Shown piece after piece: positions 62,120 to 64,000 of a stretch of 64,000 nucleotides of DNA. The notes under the pieces are model-generated. The model was given only the letters and a program-made list of their open reading frames with translations. It was not told the DNA's origin and searched no databases. Origin of the DNA: Rossellomorea aquimaris. Lineage in GTDB: Bacteria > Bacillota > Bacilli > Bacillales > Bacillaceae_B. The stretch lies in assembly GCF_020171925.1 (NCBI RefSeq), contig NZ_JAIVAR010000001.1, positions 806,001 through 870,000 of the forward strand, given 5' to 3'. How positions within the stretch are numbered: position 1 is the stretch's first letter; every line of letters begins with the position of its first letter. The position numbers and the translations under genes are program-made.

Positions 62120-63043
62120 TCAGTGCAAATAAGTGGATAAATGTTTGACCAACGTCATCGCTTGACCGGTACTAGTGGAAATACTTGAATAAAATGGCTT
62201 GGTGCATACATCACCAATGGCACAAATGGACGAGCGACTTGATACGCCAAATGAGTCCGTGACGATATGCCCTTCAGCGTCAAGTTCAACGATATGTTTC
62301 AAAAAATCGGAATTCGGTTGCACACCAATACGAACCAAAACGGCACTAACGTCCACGTTATTACTACCACCCTGTTCATCCTCGATTCGGATTGAAGAAA
62401 CCCGATCTACACCCATGATTTCCTTCACACGGTGATTGGTTAGTACCGTAATATTCTCTCTTTGTAGAGCTGGCTCCATCAGCTCCATTCTTGCTCGAAA
62501 CCGTTCTGATCGATGAATCAAGGTAACATTCACCCCATGATCGGATAAAAGCAACGCCCCTTCTAGCGCCCGGTCACCTCCACCGACAACGGCAACATGT
62601 TTTCCTTCAAACCGATAAGCATCAACGGATGCCGAATAGATCTCATTTCGTTGAAGCATCTCTGATTCTCCCGGAATCCCCAATCTCCTTGGACTGGCTC
62701 CAGTGGCAACAATCAAAAATTGATAATGTATGAGATTGGTGGAATCGTCTTTTAGATAGGTAAGCGTTTGACTGTCCGCGTTGATGTCCCCCAATGTTAT
62801 CCTTGTATCATAATGACAGTTCAACTCATCGAGATGCGTTAGGAATTGTCGCTCAAGATCCTTGCCTACCATATTGTTCAACCCTGGGTAGTCCATCACA
62901 ATGTTCTTAATTTGTTTGAGTTGTCCACCGAGTTCTTCTCTCTCTTCAAGTAATAGGTGATTAATTCCTAACCTCTTACACCAGATCGCTGCCGCTATGC
63001 CGGCCGGACCCCCGCCAAGAATCACGATATCTACTTTTTTCAT
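62120..63043 (-). CDS. Thioredoxin-reductase-like flavoprotein lacking the redox cysteines
   Basis: A 307-residue FAD/NAD(P) oxidoreductase. GGGPAGIAAAIWCKR is the FAD dinucleotide fold, VVGGGDRALEGALLLS the NADPH fold, and SICAIGDVCTKPFYSSISTS the terminal FAD contact. The CxxC of thioredoxin reductase should lie before the second Rossmann fold, but here the segment is IYSASVDAYRFEGKHVAVVG, Ser-Ala-Ser-Val in place of Cys-Ala-Thr-Cys. So it is not a thioredoxin reductase; it could reduce ferredoxin, bacillithiol disulfide or another partner. It overlaps the preceding deoxyribonucleotidase by four bases, so both are one unit. Confidence 0.85.
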   Translation of the reverse strand: MKKVDIVILGGGPAGIAAAIWCKRLGINHLLLEEREELGGQLKQIKNIVMDYPGLNNMVGKDLERQFLTHLDELNCHYDTRITLGDINADSQTLTYLKDDSTNLIHYQFLIVATGASPRRLGIPGESEMLQRNEIYSASVDAYRFEGKHVAVVGGGDRALEGALLLSDHGVNVTLIHRSERFRARMELMEPALQRENITVLTNHRVKEIMGVDRVSSIRIEDEQGGSNNVDVSAVLVRIGVQPNSDFLKHIVELDAEGHIVTDSFGVSSRSSICAIGDVCTKPFYSSISTSTGQAMTLVKHLSTYLH

Positions 63044-63591
63044 GAATCAGACAACCCCCACCAGTCCTCCATCAGTGCCTGTTCGAACTCGAGCCACCCT
63101 TTTACACGGGGCACATCAACGGACCGATTATATGGATAATCCATGGCAACGGCTCTTCTTCCTGTCTTTTTAAAGCTACATAAATTATGAGGGGCATCAT
63201 CAAAGAGTAAATCCCCACAAATTTTATCCTTCCGATGACTAAAAATCATGTTCTCTTTCCCTATAAACGGTAAATGATTCTGAACCCATTGCTCCTTCTC
63301 CATAAAAGCCGTTGATACACTGCTCGTCACAATCAACAGTTCATAATGTGCCGATAATCTCTCCAACACCTCGATCGCATCGGGTAACGGCTTTAAGTGT
63401 AGGAACAGTCCAGGTTCATGTAGATAATCATAAATCTTATCTCCACATTCTTCTTTTACATATTTCTTAGAATCCCAACATAATAACTTGTCTACCGATA
63501 AATCATCATCAAATTCCTGATTGTATCGGTTATGCCAATCAGTCATCAAGTCACAGATGACCGAATCCATGTCAATCAATAGAGTTTTCAA
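63040..63591 (-). CDS. 5'(3')-deoxyribonucleotidase-like HAD phosphatase
   Basis: A 183-residue protein of the NT5C/YorS-like HAD family. LLIDMDSVICDLMTDWHNRY carries the nucleophilic Asp (DMDSV), LIVTSSVSTAFMEK the second motif, and CGDLLFDDAPHNL the terminal acidic motif. It would dephosphorylate deoxynucleoside monophosphates, or a related phosphate ester. It starts at TTG 63591 behind AGGAA and overlaps the flavoprotein gene. Confidence 0.85.
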   Translation of the reverse strand: MKTLLIDMDSVICDLMTDWHNRYNQEFDDDLSVDKLLCWDSKKYVKEECGDKIYDYLHEPGLFLHLKPLPDAIEVLERLSAHYELLIVTSSVSTAFMEKEQWVQNHLPFIGKENMIFSHRKDKICGDLLFDDAPHNLCSFKKTGRRAVAMDYPYNRSVDVPRVKGWLEFEQALMEDWWGLSDS

Positions 63592-64000
63592 TAGAAGTTG
63601 TTCCTTTCTTTATGAATCTATGAATTTGTTTTTATCATTCACTTTCTTCAATGATTGTTCATTCATCGCGAGAAACGTGAGGCTATGAATACAGTTGATT
63701 GTTTTAACTTCCTTTATTTTCAAAAGGATTCGACTTCACTATTATATACTACTTTTATCAGAGAGAAGTACATCTGCTTTTTAGTTTGTACACTCTTTTT
63801 TGATGAGAGCAGAATGACAATGGGAACCACATCGAGAGAGATCTTTTGTCCTTGAAACCAGTTTGTCCGGTCTTCTCAACCGGAGATTTTTCGTCGAGTG
63901 GCTTGTATACGGGAAATGTGGCTTGTATTATTAAAATCCGGCTCGCAAATGTGTATTCTTAAAAATTTCATGTAAATGCTGATAGGGGCATGCATGTTGA
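63592..64000. other. Region at the right edge without supported gene
   Basis: Upstream of the deoxyribonucleotidase gene; should hold its promoter. An open 66-codon plus-strand frame starts at 63655 but has no ribosome binding site and no recognisable protein, so I do not call it. The edge of the window cuts the next gene or spacer. Confidence 0.4.

Noticed and set aside
1..64000. tRNA or rRNA genes
   Set aside because: I saw no cloverleaf with a GTTCGAATC-type T loop or rRNA-like sequence in the stretches I read.

Overview
The window looks like chromosome of an endospore-forming member of the Bacillaceae. I infer this from the gerA/gerB/gerC-type germination operon at the right end, strong GGAGG ribosome binding sites, the CcpA-type cre site at the ribose operon, and Bacillus-style proline catabolism (separate PutB and PutC plus a PucR-family regulator). 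The genus cannot be fixed from sequence reading alone; Rossellomorea or a marine Bacillus relative is a guess.

Layout. 0-8 kb: a peptidase E-like protein, an ATP-grasp ligase flanked by two alpha/beta-hydrolase esterases, a GNAT acetyltransferase, a Nudix hydrolase, an Xre regulator with a membrane partner, and an anti-sigma factor. 8.2-18.0 kb: a 9.8-kb Tn3-family transposon with 39-bp inverted ends and a 6-bp target duplication (AATCCT). It sits inside the gene for the matching ECF sigma factor; removing it on paper restores one continuous sigma reading frame that overlaps the anti-sigma gene. 19-21 kb: nucleoside and nucleotide enzymes (an MTAN-like phosphorylase-superfamily protein, a Nudix hydrolase, a deoxyribosyltransferase). 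22-26.7 kb: an operon of one 1199-residue ATPase with four AAA modules and two small membrane proteins. 27-33 kb: a complete ribose operon rbsRKDACB with operator and cre site. 33-38.5 kb: an MgtC-like protein and the proline degradation genes. 38.5-54 kb: many small membrane, stress or hypothetical genes, several visibly frameshifted, plus an ArsR-controlled pair of small DMT transporters and an RND efflux permease. 54-64 kb: a nucleotidyltransferase, an alpha/beta hydrolase, a quinone-oxidoreductase-like gene divergent from a MarR regulator, the ger operon, and a flavoprotein/deoxyribonucleotidase pair.

The most unusual object is the transposon. Its transposase gene has been split into two chimeric genes: the N-terminal third is fused in frame to a replication-relaxation-like winged-helix protein, and the C-terminal half, with an intact D-D-E triad, is fused in frame behind zinc ribbons and a VSR-like endonuclease domain. 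About 165 central TnpA residues are missing, and between the two chimeras lie a secreted-protein gene with a stop codon in its signal peptide and a companion gene. A serine resolvase, a res-like site and a VanZ/secreted protein/VanZ cassette complete the element.

A second signal is non-coding. Six intergenic arrays of short degenerate repeats (near 21.1, 26.9, 34.2, 38.9, 42.8 and 50.4 kb) are all spaced at 20-21 bp, two helical turns; three of them share a fixed five-unit architecture with a constant-distance tail. A third is a dispersed GGGACGGT-type hairpin family that lies at gene ends and seems to have clipped at least one gene.
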